This document shows positions 8,697 to 18,557 of a DNA stretch of 24,489 bases, one piece after another. The first letter of the stretch is position 1; every line of letters begins with the position of its first letter. This DNA is from Lentibacillus juripiscarius JCM 12147. Its GTDB lineage: Bacteria > Bacillota > Bacilli > Bacillales_D > Amphibacillaceae. The notes under the pieces were generated by a model. It ran no database searches, was not told the DNA's origin, and saw only the letters and a list, made by a program, of their open reading frames with translations. The stretch lies in contig BBCA01000044.1 of the NCBI GenBank assembly GCA_001311805.1, positions 1 through 24,489 of the forward strand, written 5' to 3'. Position numbers and translations under genes: made by a program.

Positions 8697-8964
8697 TATA
8701 AACACCTCCACTTTTATTGTTGCCAATGTCCAAAAATCCAATCATGCCATTTTAAATGGATTGGTCAGTGAATATCATTCGTTAAAAGAAGGATTTTTTA
8801 GTAAAATAGAATTAGACACAAAATGAATATAATACACAGGACAGGAAACAATGTAAGCAGTAGTATAAAGTTATAGTTTATAATTTTTGCTGGAGCTGAT
8901 AAATATAGCAGAATAGTGGTATACACATTAGTAAGTATTGATTATTTGAAGGGAGGATATCCAA

Positions 8965-9341
8965 GTGGTTCGTAATAAATTTTCTTTGCTGGTTTATGCG
9001 ATTATCGGGCTTGCCGTTATCGGTGTCATCACACAGCTGTTCACCAACACAGCTTCCTTTCTGACAAGTATACTGACGATGGTTGGTTTTGCTGCTGCCA
9101 TCTTTGCGGTCATCTACTTTTTGTCTTTCGGAAGGGGAGTTCTTCTTCCAATGACGCAAAAAAATATAAACAGGCCGTCAAACAATCCAAGTCGAAATAT
9201 AGCCAAAAGCAAGCAAAACCAACTAATAACAACTCCCAATCACAGCCATCCGCAATGAAAAAGAAACTGAATAAACGTGCATCCCACCTAAGGGTAATTG
9301 ATGGGAATAAGTCCAAACGTAAAAACCGGGCCAGCTTTTAA
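8965..9341 (+). CDS. yqhP: YqhP / SA1362 family small membrane protein (one frameshift)
   Basis: Unknown function. Two membrane helices near the N-terminus (FSLLVYAIIGLAVIGVITQL and LTMVGFAAAIFAVIYFLSF) are followed by a hydrophilic, lysine- and serine-rich tail, typical of the SA1362 family. The start is GTG at 8965 with GGGAGG eight bases upstream. Adding a G to the G4 run 9134-9137 restores a basic tail (SSSNDAKKYKQAVKQSK through KRASHLRVIDGNKSKRK) ending at 9341, for 125 residues. As read, the tail is out of frame and polar but nonsensical. Convergent with yqhO; the two share a terminator. Confidence 0.8.
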
Positions 9342-9356
9342 AACTGGACCGGTTTT
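9322..9356. terminator. Bidirectional terminator between yqhP and yqhO
   Basis: AAAACCGGGCCAG (9322-9334) faces CTGGACCGGTTTT (9344-9356); the stem has one G-A mismatch and both flanks end in A4/T4 runs, so it can work for yqhP on the plus strand and yqhO on the minus strand. It overlaps the last codons of both genes. Confidence 0.85.
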
Positions 9357-10243
9357 ATTCTGGCCAGCGCTTCAGGAACGCATCAGCTTGTTCTCTTCCA
9401 GCATCAATTAATTGCTGCTTCACCTCATCAGACAATTTAAAATTGGTTGCGTCTACATGTTCCACTGGGATAAAGATAATGTGATGCTGATCTGATTTGG
9501 AAACATACCGTGCATCATGGGCATGAAGCATTGTGCTGAACAGTGCTTGAAACAAGTCAAGCGCATTCCCAATTTTACGGGGGCTATTCTGTTCGGGATA
9601 ACCACTCAGCTTCACCCCCAATACGGGCCGTGCGTACTGGTTTCTCCCATCCTCAAATACCCATAACGGAAAATTACTCAATAGTCCTCCATCAACAATC
9701 AGGCTTTTTGCTTCTTTTTGCCGCGTAATTTTTCCGGCATAAAAAATATGGGAAACCGGCGCTCATCCTTACGGCTTTGGCGACCGAAAAGCTGTTTGGG
9801 TTTATACCATATATCCGCTGTAAGTCATCTGGTATAACCACTAGTTTTCCGAGTGAGATGTCACTGACAATCACTTTCAGAAAGCCTGGATTCAAATCAC
9901 TAAATGTATAAACACCTTTTCTGGCCAACTGTCTGTACATCCAAGTTTCCAGTTTATTACCCTTATACAAGCCGAGCTGAAAATATAGGTTCACCCACTT
10001 TGAAAATGGGATGAATGAAGTCCAGACAGGTGGATCCAAAAATTCCTGTACATCCAATTCTTGTACAAGCTGTTCTATGTCGTCAATGCTGTATCCAGCT
10101 GCAAGAAGAGAGGCCATCAAAGCCCCGGCCGATGACCCGGCCACCCGCTCAAAGGAATAGTTATGTGCATAGACCCGCTGTATAGCGCCAAGGAGAGCGT
10201 ATGCCTTTACACCGCCACCGGAAAACACCCCATCAATTCTCAT
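9355..10243 (-). CDS. yqhO: Patatin-like phospholipase family protein YqhO (two frameshifts)
   Basis: Putative serine acyl hydrolase. The oxyanion-hole glycines (FSGGGVKAYALLGA, residues 8-20), the nucleophile elbow GSSAG (about residues 37-41) and the catalytic Asp in the DGG motif (repaired LIVDGGLLSNFPLWVF) are all visible, so the Ser-Asp dyad is complete. The Asp lies beyond two one-base losses at the A6 run 9741-9746 and the T5 run 9705-9709; repair reads AGFPYFFMPEKLRGKKKQK. The repaired length is 296 residues (about 291 in B. subtilis). No signal peptide is seen, so it is probably cytoplasmic. The physiological substrate is unknown. Downstream of mntR with 115 bp between them. Confidence 0.88.
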
Positions 10244-10358
10244 CTTGTCATCCCCGCCGCCCCTTCTCTAGTCATCCATTCTGACAAAGAATTCCTGTTT
10301 TATATATAGGCAGGCGTGCAGGAAAATAGAACAAAGAATACACTACTGGCGCAGACGA

Positions 10359-10778
10359 TTATGCTTCGTTTTCTTCAATAGTCTGGTGTAACTGTTCAAC
10401 ACGTATGCTGTCCTGTTTGAAATACTGCACCAAGTCACCGATCCTGTCGATTGAATTCCAGCTAAGATGATGCTCGATGCCTTCAACATCTTCATAAATT
10501 TTATCACTGTCCACACCAATCACTTCAAGAAATTCTTCAAGCAGTTCATGCCTGTAAACAAGCCGTTCACCAAGTTTCTGGCCTTTGGCTGTCAAAATGA
10601 ACCCCCGGTATTTCTCATAGTTGAGATATCCGTCTTTGTCCAATTTTTGCACCATTTTCGTAACAGATGACGGGTGAACCTCCAGTGTTTCTGCGATATC
10701 GGATACACGGGCATATCCTTTTGATTTCATTAAATTGTGTATCAGTTCAATATAATCCTCCATGCTCGGAGTAGGCAC
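10359..10778 (-). CDS. mntR: Manganese-responsive transcriptional regulator MntR
   Basis: DtxR-family repressor that senses Mn(II) and controls manganese uptake and efflux genes. It has an N-terminal winged helix ([20 protein letters not shown] recognition region) and a dimerisation/metal domain. Choosing GTG at 10778 rather than GTG at 10787 makes the numbering coincide with B. subtilis MntR: the metal ligands Asp8, Glu11, His77, Glu99, Glu102 and His103 are then all present ([22 protein letters not shown]). That gives 139 residues. Neither start has a strong ribosome site. The frame is intact. Its presence next to yqhO matches the Bacillus order. Confidence 0.96.
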   Translation of the reverse strand: MPTPSMEDYIELIHNLMKSKGYARVSDIAETLEVHPSSVTKMVQKLDKDGYLNYEKYRGFILTAKGQKLGERLVYRHELLEEFLEVIGVDSDKIYEDVEGIEHHLSWNSIDRIGDLVQYFKQDSIRVEQLHQTIEENEA

Positions 10779-10873
10779 CTGAATCACTCATTTCATGGGA
10801 ATAATTTTTTAGCTTATGCAACAATGTTTCTCTTTAAAGCATACACGATAGGTGCACGTTGGACAAGTCACAA

Positions 10874-10909
10874 ACAAAAAGAAGGACGGCCATGCCGCCC
10901 CCCTTTTGA
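10874..10909 (-). terminator. Terminator of nrdJ
   Basis: On the minus strand AAGGGGGGCGGC and GCCGTCCTTCTT pair over 12 positions including G-T pairs, with a three-base loop ATG and a tail TTCTTTTTG. It begins 6 bp past the nrdJ stop. Confidence 0.85.
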
Positions 10910-10914
10910 GGAAA

Positions 10915-13470
10915 TTATAATCCGCACTTCAGCTGTGCGCCGCAGCTTGTACACGTATTACAGCCGCCTAATTCTTCAACACTTCCATTCCGGCATACTG
11001 GGCAAGTGTCGCCGACTTCCGATCCAAAGGTGACATTGGTTTTATCCAACTCCTGAATGGTATCCATCAGAACAACTTTCGGCCTTTCCTCTTCAAAAAG
11101 TTCGGTTTGTTCACTTGCTGCATTTTCTTCTGCTTTTAAGGTGAGCACTTGTGTATCACGGCTACCGTCGACGTATACGGTTCCACCTTTTGCACCGCCA
11201 TTGTATAATCGCTGGTACACACTTTCCACCTGATCAACCGTATATCCTTTTGGTGCATTAACCGTTTTGGATATGGAACTGTCCACCCATTGCTGTATGA
11301 CACACTGGGTATCCGCGTGTGCCTCTGGGCTTAGGTCCATTGCGGACACAAACCAGTCCGGCAGACTGTCTGAATCCTGTTCAGGATGCTCATCAAGGTA
11401 CTCCTGAACAATGTCAGCTTTAACCTCAATAAACTTGCCTAATCTGCCGCTTCTGTAATACGAAAATGAGAAATATGGTTCCAGTCCGGTACTCACGCCA
11501 GCCATCGTTCCGGTGCTTCCAGTCGGTGCAACCGTCAGCAGGTGGGAATTACGGATGCCGTGGTCGCGTATTGCTTCTTTAATATCATCCGGCATTTTTT
11601 GCATGTATCCCGTGTTCACGAATGCCTCCCGCAATTCTTTTGTTTCGGCATCGGTCTCGCCGACGAGGAACGGGAAACTGCCTTTTTCTTTTGCCAGTTC
11701 AATCGACTCACGATAAGCAGTTGTTGCGATTGTTTCAAAAATACGGTCAACGAGTTTATTGCCTTCTTCTGATCCATATTTTGTCTGACAGTAAATCAAT
11801 AAATCATGAAGACCCATGACACCTAGACCTACACGTCGCTCGCCTAGTGCCTGTTTTTATTTTCTTCAAGGAAGTATGGTGTTGCGTCAATGACATTATC
11901 CTGCAGACGGACACCTGTCCTGACTGTCTGCTTCAGCTTTGCAAAATCCACTGTCTTCGTTTGTTTATCAGCCATTTCAGCCAGATTGACTGCGGCAAGG
12001 TTGCAGACGGAATAAGGTGCAAGCGGCTGTTCCCCACACGGATTTGTCGCAACGACCTGATCGCCATAGGCTTGTGCGTTTGTCATTTCATTGGCATTGT
12101 CAATAAAGAAAATGCCCGGCTCAGCCGAATAGGTCGCACAAATATTAATCAAATTCCATAGTTCTTTCGCCTTCACACGACGATAGACACGAACCCCGTA
12201 GCCCATCGCTTCCCATTTGCGAACATCTCCAACTTCATGCCATTTTCGTTATAAGCACGCATCTCTTCCTCGGTATAATTTTCAACGTCTGGAAAACGGA
12301 GTTCATAGAAATCATCATTCTCAACGGCTTCCATGAAGTCTTTGGTAATGCAAACGGAAATATTGGCACCGGTCAGGAATTCCGGGTTATGAACCGTATA
12401 CGTCCCAGCGGTCAGCAATTTCTGCTCTGCTTCACGAATAGCCGCCTGTGTAAAGCCACCTTGACCAGGCATGACCGATAGTTGACGATCCCCTGATATA
12501 AATCGGTTTCTGTTTCCGTCAATGGTGTAAAATTCAGCTTCTCCTGTGCAAGCTTTTTAATCTGCTCGTCTTCGGTGTTTTCAATCAGATACCTAAGTAT
12601 TCTCGGGTTCTGCATTTTAGAAATAATGAATTCGATAATATCGGGATGCGAATCAACCAGCATGATCATTTGGGCTCCACGTCTCGATCCGCCTTGTTCT
12701 ACTAAATGGGTCAGTTTCGCAATATCATCCAGCCAGGATACCGAACCGGACGATTTGCCGTTCACCCCCCCTGGCGAGTGCATTTCGCGGCCTAAGGTCG
12801 ATCCGTTGGTACCGACGCCACCACCCCGTGACATAATTTCCATCACTTGCTTGCGGTGGTCTGAAATTCCTTCACGGGAATCTTTGATATACGGCATGAC
12901 GTAACAATTGAAATAGGTGACATCTGTGTCCGCACCGGCACCGTACAGAACGCGACCGGCAGGAATAAAATTCATACTGCTTAATTCCTGGTTAAATTTC
13001 TCAAACCATTCATCCTGTTTTTCTTTCGTTAATTCTACCTCTGCCAAGCCGTTTGCATTTCGTCTGGCAATTTGTTCGTAGTAAAGTTCCAAAGGTTTGT
13101 CGATCACATCAAGAGAGCGCCGCACAACACCTGTGGCCGCTTCCTCCTCATCATCAAGAACGGACAGAAACTCGGAATCTACCTGAATGGCAGCGTCCGA
13201 GTTGTCCCAATCAATAGATTTAATAAAGCCATGGCCACGTGCAGGAAACTTCGGGTCTGCCTTAACTGTCAGAACGACGAAATCCCCGGCTTTAAGTGTC
13301 CGCTTTGCGGTATCTTTGAATGCATACCGGTCGAGCATAACCAGCCTGGAAACACCTTTGTGCGTCCGTTTCATATCATCTGTAATCGGGTGAACCTGAG
13401 GGAAAAGTCTTATATCTTCATTCAATGATTGCACATCGATGTCAAGCTGATTTTCAACAGCAGTCGACAT
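10915..13470 (-). CDS. nrdJ: Adenosylcobalamin-dependent (class II) ribonucleotide reductase (three frameshifts)
   Basis: Makes deoxyribonucleotides from ribonucleotides using a coenzyme B12-derived radical, so it works with or without oxygen. Features in order: redox Cys in TYFNCYVMPYIKD, GGGVGTNGSTLG, SRRGAQM, the finger-loop cysteine motif NPCGEQPL, VAPTGSTGTMAGVSTGLEP and a C-terminal zinc-ribbon-like tail with two Cys pairs (CPVCRNG, CNTCTSCG) ending QLKCGL, as in the zinc-finger type of NrdJ. Three one-base losses: about 12475-12487, T4 at 12243-12246 (restoring EKWHEVGDVRKWEAMGYGVR) and T5 at 11854-11858 (restoring EENKQALGERR-like sequence). The repaired length is 852 residues. ATG follows AAAGGAG. 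In B. subtilis, as I recall, lipM (yqhM) lies in this position. Confidence 0.95.
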
Positions 13471-13500
13471 AATGGGGTCACTCCTTTATAAGGTTGTCCG

Positions 13501-13519
13501 GCATGGTAACTCACCATGC
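13501..13519 (-). promoter_or_regulatory. Leader hairpin upstream of nrdJ
   Basis: A perfect 7-bp stem GCATGGT/ACCATGC with loop GAGTT (minus strand) sits in the nrdJ 5' untranslated region, 13 bases before the AAAGGAG ribosome site (13481-13487). There is no T tract, so it is not a terminator. It could affect message stability or be a protein-binding dyad. Confidence 0.55.
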
Positions 13520-13553
13520 TGTTACTAATAACATATCATACTTCACTTTAAGA

Positions 13554-13602
13554 AAACAATATATAGTACATAACTTAAATTTGAATACAATATATGGGGT
13601 GA
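13554..13602 (-). promoter_or_regulatory. Tandem NrdR-type boxes over the nrdJ promoter
   Basis: Two near-identical sites, ACAATATATAGT starting at 13556 and ACAATATATGGG starting at 13587, lie exactly 31 bp apart. NrdR boxes are AT-rich with an ACA-ATATAT-like core and occur in pairs three helical turns apart. They overlap a candidate minus-strand SigA promoter: TTGTAT (13585-13590), 16 bases, TACTAT (13563-13568). Binding would cover both promoter elements, fitting repression of nrdJ when deoxynucleotides are plentiful. The 3' half of the second box deviates from the palindrome. Confidence 0.65.
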
Positions 13603-13812
13603 AGAGAACAAATACAATATGATTTGTCAATCGTAAGAAAGGATAAGTATATCAAGATAATGAAAGGATAATCAAGCTAATCGCGTAAAAACAATTTTTT
13701 TGGGATTTTTAAATTTATCCATTCAGCAGGAAATTCTGCAGGTTCCCACAATATCCGCCATTCCCATTTTTTGAGGATCTGAACATTGACTAATTTCCAC
13801 AGCAAAAATACT

Positions 13813-13841
13813 TTGAAAAATAGAGCGATACAGCATATAAT
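13813..13841 (+). promoter_or_regulatory. SigA promoter of yqhL
   Basis: TTGAAA (13813-13818), a 17-base spacer and a perfect TATAAT (13836-13841), 37 bp upstream of the yqhL start codon. Confidence 0.75.
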
Positions 13842-13878
13842 AGACTCGATAGCAATGTGAATGACGGGGGAACAAATT

Positions 13879-14242
13879 ATGGAGTATTTGATTATAGTAA
13901 TAGTTGCGCTTCTGGCCTTTGGAATGTTCCGGTTCTTCAGACAAAAAAACTTTTTGAAAACCTTGACCGAAGAACAGTTCCGGGAAGGCTACCGTAAGGC
14001 GCAGCTCATTGATGTTCGTGAACCAAATGAATTCAAAAAAAGGCCATATACTTGGCGCGCGGAATATTCCGCTGACACAGCTAAAACAGAGGCTTGTGGA
14101 ATTGCGCAAGGATAAACCGGTCTACCTCTATTGTCAGAGCGGCACAAGGTCAGCACGAGCGGCCCAGCTGCTTCATAAAAAAGGATACGACGATTTGAGC
14201 CAGCTGAAAGGTGGCTTTAAAATGGACGGGAAAGTCAAATGA
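13879..14242 (+). CDS. yqhL: Membrane-anchored rhodanese-like protein YqhL (one frameshift)
   Basis: Single-domain sulfurtransferase. An N-terminal membrane anchor (EYLIIVIVALLAFGMFRFF) is followed by a rhodanese domain with the entry motif LIDVREPNEF, then HILGARNIPLTQL, and the active-site loop YLYCQSGTRSARAA with the catalytic Cys. The start is ATG at 13879 with GGGGG eight bases upstream, not the ATG 18 bases earlier. The frame breaks at an A7 run (14035-14041); removing one A gives EFKKGHILGARN. The repaired length is 120 residues. It is transcribed opposite to its neighbours from its own promoter and ends before a terminator at 14328. Confidence 0.9.
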
Positions 14243-14327
14243 TGACCAGCGTTCCGGTCAGTGCCACGTAGTACTTCTTTGACTGGACACGAGCCGGCCA
14301 ACCGGGCCATCATCTTTATAAGCCCTT

Positions 14328-14366
14328 AAAAAATGGACGGGGGATTTATTTCCCCGTCCATTTTTT
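14328..14366. terminator. Strong bidirectional terminator between yqhL and gcvPB
   Basis: A perfect 15-bp inverted repeat, AAAAAATGGACGGGG (14328-14342) and CCCCGTCCATTTTTT (14352-14366), with a 9-base loop. It has T6 on both strands, 86 bp past yqhL and 88 bp past gcvPB. Between it and yqhL (14243-14327) I see nothing else. Confidence 0.95.
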
Positions 14367-14453
14367 GCTTTGATTCTTATTTTATTAAAGGCTGTTTTCT
14401 AAAAGACTGTTGCTTTTTGCTTCACTCTACAGAATAAAACCTTGCTTAACAAT

Positions 14454-15909
14454 TTATTTCGAGTAACGCAGTACCGGTTTCCGGGCTGCGGTTGTTTCAT
14501 CCATTCTCTTGACCGGTGTATGATGTGGTGCTTCCTGAACCAGTTCCGGATTGTCTTTAGCTTCCTCGGAAATAGCTAGCATAGCATCGACAAAACTATC
14601 CAGCATTTCTTTCGATTCCGTTTCTGTCGGCTCTGCCATCATCGCCTCTTCCACGTTTAGCGGGAAATAGATGGTCGGCGGATGGAAATCATAATCTAAA
14701 AGACGTTTGGCAATATCCAGCGTACGGACACCAAGTTTCTTTTGTTTTTGCCGGACAGAACAAATTCATGCTTGCAATGCTGCGAATATGGTAATACATA
14801 TTCCTTTTCCAGCCTGCGCATCAAGTAATTCGCATTCAGTACGGCATATTCGCTTACTTTTTAAGTCCCTCGGCACCCATCGTGCGAATGTAGGTATAAG
14901 CACGCAAATTAATCCCAAAGTTTCCATAATATGGTTTTACGCGACCAATGGATAAAGGCCGGTCATCGTCAAACATATACTGGCCATCCTTTTTAACCAG
15001 CAGCGGTTTCGGAAGGTATGGCGCAATTTCACTGGATACTCCGACAGGACCTGATCCTGGCCCACCGCCACCATGTGGTCCAGTAAATGTCTTGTGCAAA
15101 TTCAGGTGGACAACATCAAAGCCCATGTCTCCCGGTCTTGCATAGCCCATGATTGCATTAAGGTTAGCCCCGTCATAATACAGTCTTCCCCCTGCATGAT
15201 GAACAATCTCAGCCATTTCAAGAATTTCCGTTTCAAACAAGCCAAGCGTGTTCGGATTAGTAAGCATCAGCGCGGCTGTCTCCTCATTTACAACACGTTT
15301 TAAATCCTCAAGGTCAACAAGTCCCTGATCGTTTGTTTTGACCGTGACCACATCAAAGCCAGCAACGGAAACAGAAGCTGGATTTGTTCCATGAGCGGAA
15401 TCCGGTACAACCACTTTTGTCCGGTTATAATCACCATTCGCCTCATGAAAAGCCCTGATCATCATAAGACCGGTCCACTCACCTTGTGCACCTGCGGCCG
15501 GCTGCAGGGAAAATTCATGCATTCCAGTTAACTCTGCAAGAGATGTCTGCAAATCATACATCATTTCCATGGCACCCTGAACTGACTTCGGATCCTGATG
15601 TGGATGCAATTGACTAAATCCATCGAACCGAGCCACATCTTCATTTATTTTCGGATTGTATTTCATGGTACAGGATCCAAGCGGATAGAATCCAGAATCA
15701 ACCCCGTAATTCCGCTTGGACAGTGCCGTGTAGTGACGCATAATTTCCAGCTCACTCACTTCAGGCAAGTCAGGTGCTTCTGTCCGGATATAGGCATCAT
15801 CAAACTCACTATCCAAGTCCAGCTCCGGTACATCAAGATCCGGAAAACTATAACTTGTTCTCCCCTCCTGGCCGCGTTCAAAAATTAATGGAAAATCCTT
15901 ATTTGCCAT
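14454..15909 (-). CDS. gcvPB: Glycine dehydrogenase (decarboxylating) subunit 2, P-protein (two frameshifts)
   Basis: With GcvPA forms the P-protein of the glycine cleavage system, which decarboxylates glycine on pyridoxal phosphate and passes the aminomethyl group to lipoylated H-protein. The PLP lysine is Lys273 in [17 protein letters not shown]. Other marks: [21 protein letters not shown] and GVDSGFYP. The C-terminal part is split by two T5 runs (14858-14862 and 14745-14749), each lacking one base; repair gives [20 protein letters not shown] and [20 protein letters not shown]. The repaired length is 485 residues (about 488 in B. subtilis). The start overlaps the gcvPA stop by 11 bp, with AGGG six bases upstream. 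Confidence 0.95.
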
Positions 15910-17249
15910 GAATATCCCTCACTTCTTTTACAAAAGTATCCATCTCCGCTTTTGTACGAATTTCAGTGACGGCAATCAGCATATGCCCCTTTAGTTCCGG
16001 ATACGCTTTTTCCAGATCGTAGCCACCAATAATTCCGCTGTCTAACAGCCTTTCGTTAACACTAGTGACATTTTTCCGAAAGTTTTACAGCCAGCTCATT
16101 GAAAAATGGGCCGTCAAAAGCCGCCGGGATTCCGGCCTCTTGCAATTTCTGCTTCAAATACCGTGCCTTTTGCATATTCAGCACGGCCATTTTCCGAAGG
16201 CCATGTTTCCCGATAGAGGTCATAGCGACGGAACTGGCGAGCGCGTTCAATGCCTGATTGGAACAAATGTTGGATGTTGCCTTGTCACGCCGGATATGCT
16301 GCTCTCTGGCCTGTAATGTAAGTACAAATCCTCGTTCTCCCTCTTCATCCGTTGTCTGGCCAACCAGGCGCCCAGGAACTTTGCGCTTCAGCTTATCAGT
16401 TGTTGCAAAATAGCCACAGTGCGGCCCACCGAATTGTGCCGGGATGCCAAACACTTGTGTATCTCCAACAACGATGTCGGCCCCGAAATCTCCCGGCGGC
16501 GTCAGATAACCTAATGCGAGCGGATTGCTGGAGGCAATGAACATAGTCTTTTTTGCTGGCGGATAATCGAATTTATTTCCTGCATTGGTTCTATCTGACC
16601 GAAAAATTAGGATACTGGACAACAACCCCAGCAGTATTCTCATCCATTTCGTTTTGTAGCTGCCCAAGATCTGTCTGACCGTCTTTGTGATCAATTTCAA
16701 TGATCTCTAGGTTTTGTCCTTTTGCGTACGTGTGAATGACTGCTCTTGATTCCGGATGAACGGTTTTGGATACGATTATTTTATCGCGCTTCGTCTGACC
16801 GGCACTCAGGGTCACCGCTTCTGCCAGTGCAGTTCCGCCATCATACATAGAGGAATTGGCCACTTCCATCCCGGTTAGTTCACAAATCATCGTCTGAAAT
16901 TCAAAGATGGCCTGCAATTCACCCTGAGAAATTTCCGGCTGATACGGTGTATAAGCTGTATAAAATTCAGAACGCGAAATAACATGGTCAACAACCGATA
17001 GGATATGGTGATCGTAGACCCCGGCACCGAGAAAACAGCTGTATTCGCTCAGATTGGCATTTTTAGCTGCCATTCCGGCGAGTTCTTTTTTCAGCGAGGC
17101 TTCATTTGCCGGTTTTTTCAGATTCAATTCCCCTTTAAATCGTACTTTTCCGGGATATCCGAAAAAAGAGCCTCGGTCGAGTCGACTCCAATGACATCAA
17201 GCATTTCCTGCTTATCGTTCTCTGTCATCGGCAAATAGCGAAATTCCAT
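15899..17249 (-). CDS. gcvPA: Glycine dehydrogenase (decarboxylating) subunit 1, P-protein (four frameshifts)
   Basis: N-terminal half-type P-protein subunit, partner of GcvPB. It starts [20 protein letters not shown] after GGGGGAGG and carries [52 protein letters not shown] and [26 protein letters not shown] motifs. Frame breaks: a base missing near C4/T3 at 17130-17136, one at A5 16602-16606, one at T6 16549-16554, and one extra base at T5 16071-16075 (repair reads [17 protein letters not shown]). The net repaired length is 450 residues (448 in B. subtilis). Begins 15 bp after gcvT. Confidence 0.93.
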
Positions 17250-17264
17250 AGAAAAACCTCCCCC

Positions 17265-18372
17265 TTACTCATCACGTTTATAAAATGGTGTTTCCACAAC
17301 AACAGCTTTTAATTTCCGCTTGCGGACCTGGATGTACAGTTCCGTCCCGGGCTGGGCATATTCACTTTCCACAAGGACCAGGCCAATATTTTGAAGTGAT
17401 GGTGACTGCGTGCCCGTTGTTACAAAGCCAATCTCCCTGTCATCATCGAGTACCGTATACCCTGTTCGCGGAATGCCTTTATCAAGCATTTCAATGCCGG
17501 CAAGTTTTCTGTCCGTTCCGTTTTCTTTTGTTTTTCAATACTTCTTTCCCGACAAAATCTGCTTCTTTCTTCACCTTGACCGCAAATTTCATACCTGCCT
17601 CAACCGGTGAAATGGTTTCAGAAAGTTCCTGCCCATATAATGGAAGATTCACTTCAAACCGCAATGTGTCTCTTGCTCCAAGACCGACAGGCTCCACTCC
17701 ATATTCTTCGCCTGTATTTAAAATCAGGTTCCAGAGTTCCCGGCCTTTTGCAGCATCAATGTAGATTTCAAAGCCATCTTCCCCTGTATACCCTGTACGG
17801 GACACAATGGCTCCTGCATCGATTGCAGAAAAATAGACCGGATTTTCAAAACGGAAAAATTTAATTTGACTTAAATCGGTCTCCGTCAAGTTCTGGAGGA
17901 CCGTTTCCGCCAGCGGGCCCTGCAGTGCAAGCTGGACGTACGCAGCTGAAACGTCTTTAATCGAGACATTCTCACCGTCTTCTTTCTGTTTTAACAGCCA
18001 TTCATAATCCTTGTCCGTATTGGCCGCATTAACGACCAGTAAGTATTGATCAGCATCGAGCATATAAATGATGAAATCGTCTACTGTTCCACCGTCTTCG
18101 TAGCACATGAACGTGTATTGAGCACGTTTTGGGGTCAATCGTGAAACGTCATTTGTCACAACCCGCTGTAAAAATACTTCACTGTCCGGGCCTTCCACCA
18201 GAATCTCTCCCATATGCGACACATCAAACAATCCTGCTTTCGTTCTTGTAGCCTGGTGCTCATGCTTAATGCCGCTGAACTGGACTGGCAGCTCCCATCC
18301 GCCGAAATCAACCGTTTTCCCCCCTGATTTCGCATATTCTGGGTAAAGAGGTGTCTGCTTTAACTTACTCAT
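17265..18372 (-). CDS. gcvT: Glycine cleavage system T-protein, aminomethyltransferase (two frameshifts)
   Basis: Takes the aminomethyl group from H-protein, releases ammonia and forms 5,10-methylenetetrahydrofolate. Family motifs: [46 protein letters not shown] and the C-terminal barrel [14 protein letters not shown]. The frame breaks twice close together, at T5 17531-17535 and T4 17505-17508; repair reads [20 protein letters not shown] and continues to [12 protein letters not shown]. The repaired length is 369 residues. The ATG at 18372 follows AAGGGAG. First gene of the operon, controlled by the glycine riboswitch upstream. Confidence 0.95.
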
Positions 18373-18394
18373 GTTATCCACTCCCTTTAGAAGT

Positions 18395-18432
18395 TGTTCA
18401 AAAAGTCCGGTAAAAAATCCTCCTTTTGAACA
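18395..18432. repeat. 38-bp solo remnant of a terminal-inverted-repeat element
   Basis: The left part, TGTTCAAAAAGTCCGGTAAA and the next two bases, is identical to the left end of the element at 24276. The right part, ATCCTCCTTTTGAACA, matches the right end of that element where the window cuts it (ATCCTCTTTTTGA, 12 of 13). The middle, about 180 bp, is missing. The ends are inverted copies (TGTTCAAAA/TTTTGAACA), so the remnant folds as a hairpin in the gcvT leader, 22 bases before the start codon. Confidence 0.75.
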
Positions 18433-18476
18433 CGCACCTTTAAGAAACAATGATTAACTGCAAAAGGAACTAATCA

Positions 18477-18494
18477 AAACCGGAGAACCGGTTT
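18477..18494 (-). other. Terminator-like hairpin in the gcvT leader
   Basis: AAACCGG/CCGGTTT with a 4-base loop, followed on the minus strand by TTTTGATTAG. The stem is short (7 bp). It lies between the riboswitch and gcvT and could attenuate a second time. Confidence 0.5.
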
Positions 18495-18527
18495 ATTGCA
18501 GATCTGGCATCCGGTCCCCGGCAGCTG

Positions 18528-18548
18528 AAAAATACGGCTTGTATTTTT
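18528..18548 (-). other. Second hairpin in the gcvT leader
   Basis: A perfect 8-bp stem AAAAATAC/GTATTTTT with a 5-base loop, just after the riboswitch terminator on the minus strand. It is A/T-rich and no T tract follows beyond the arm itself. Function not known. Confidence 0.45.
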
Positions 18549-18557
18549 CCAGACATA

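Noticed and set aside
8697..8964. Promoters for yqhR and yqhP in their divergent gap
   Set aside because: TATAAT-like hexamers are present on the plus strand (for example near 8828-8835) but none has a convincing -35, so no site is called; otherwise I see nothing in this gap.
13471..13555. Cobalamin riboswitch before nrdJ
   Set aside because: The leader is only about 85 bases and contains no B12-box-like sequence; cobalamin riboswitches need roughly 200 bases.
14035..14041. Programmed ribosomal frameshift at the A7 run in yqhL
   Set aside because: A slippery A7 run is plausible in principle, but the same kind of break occurs throughout the window and no stimulatory structure or upstream site stands out.
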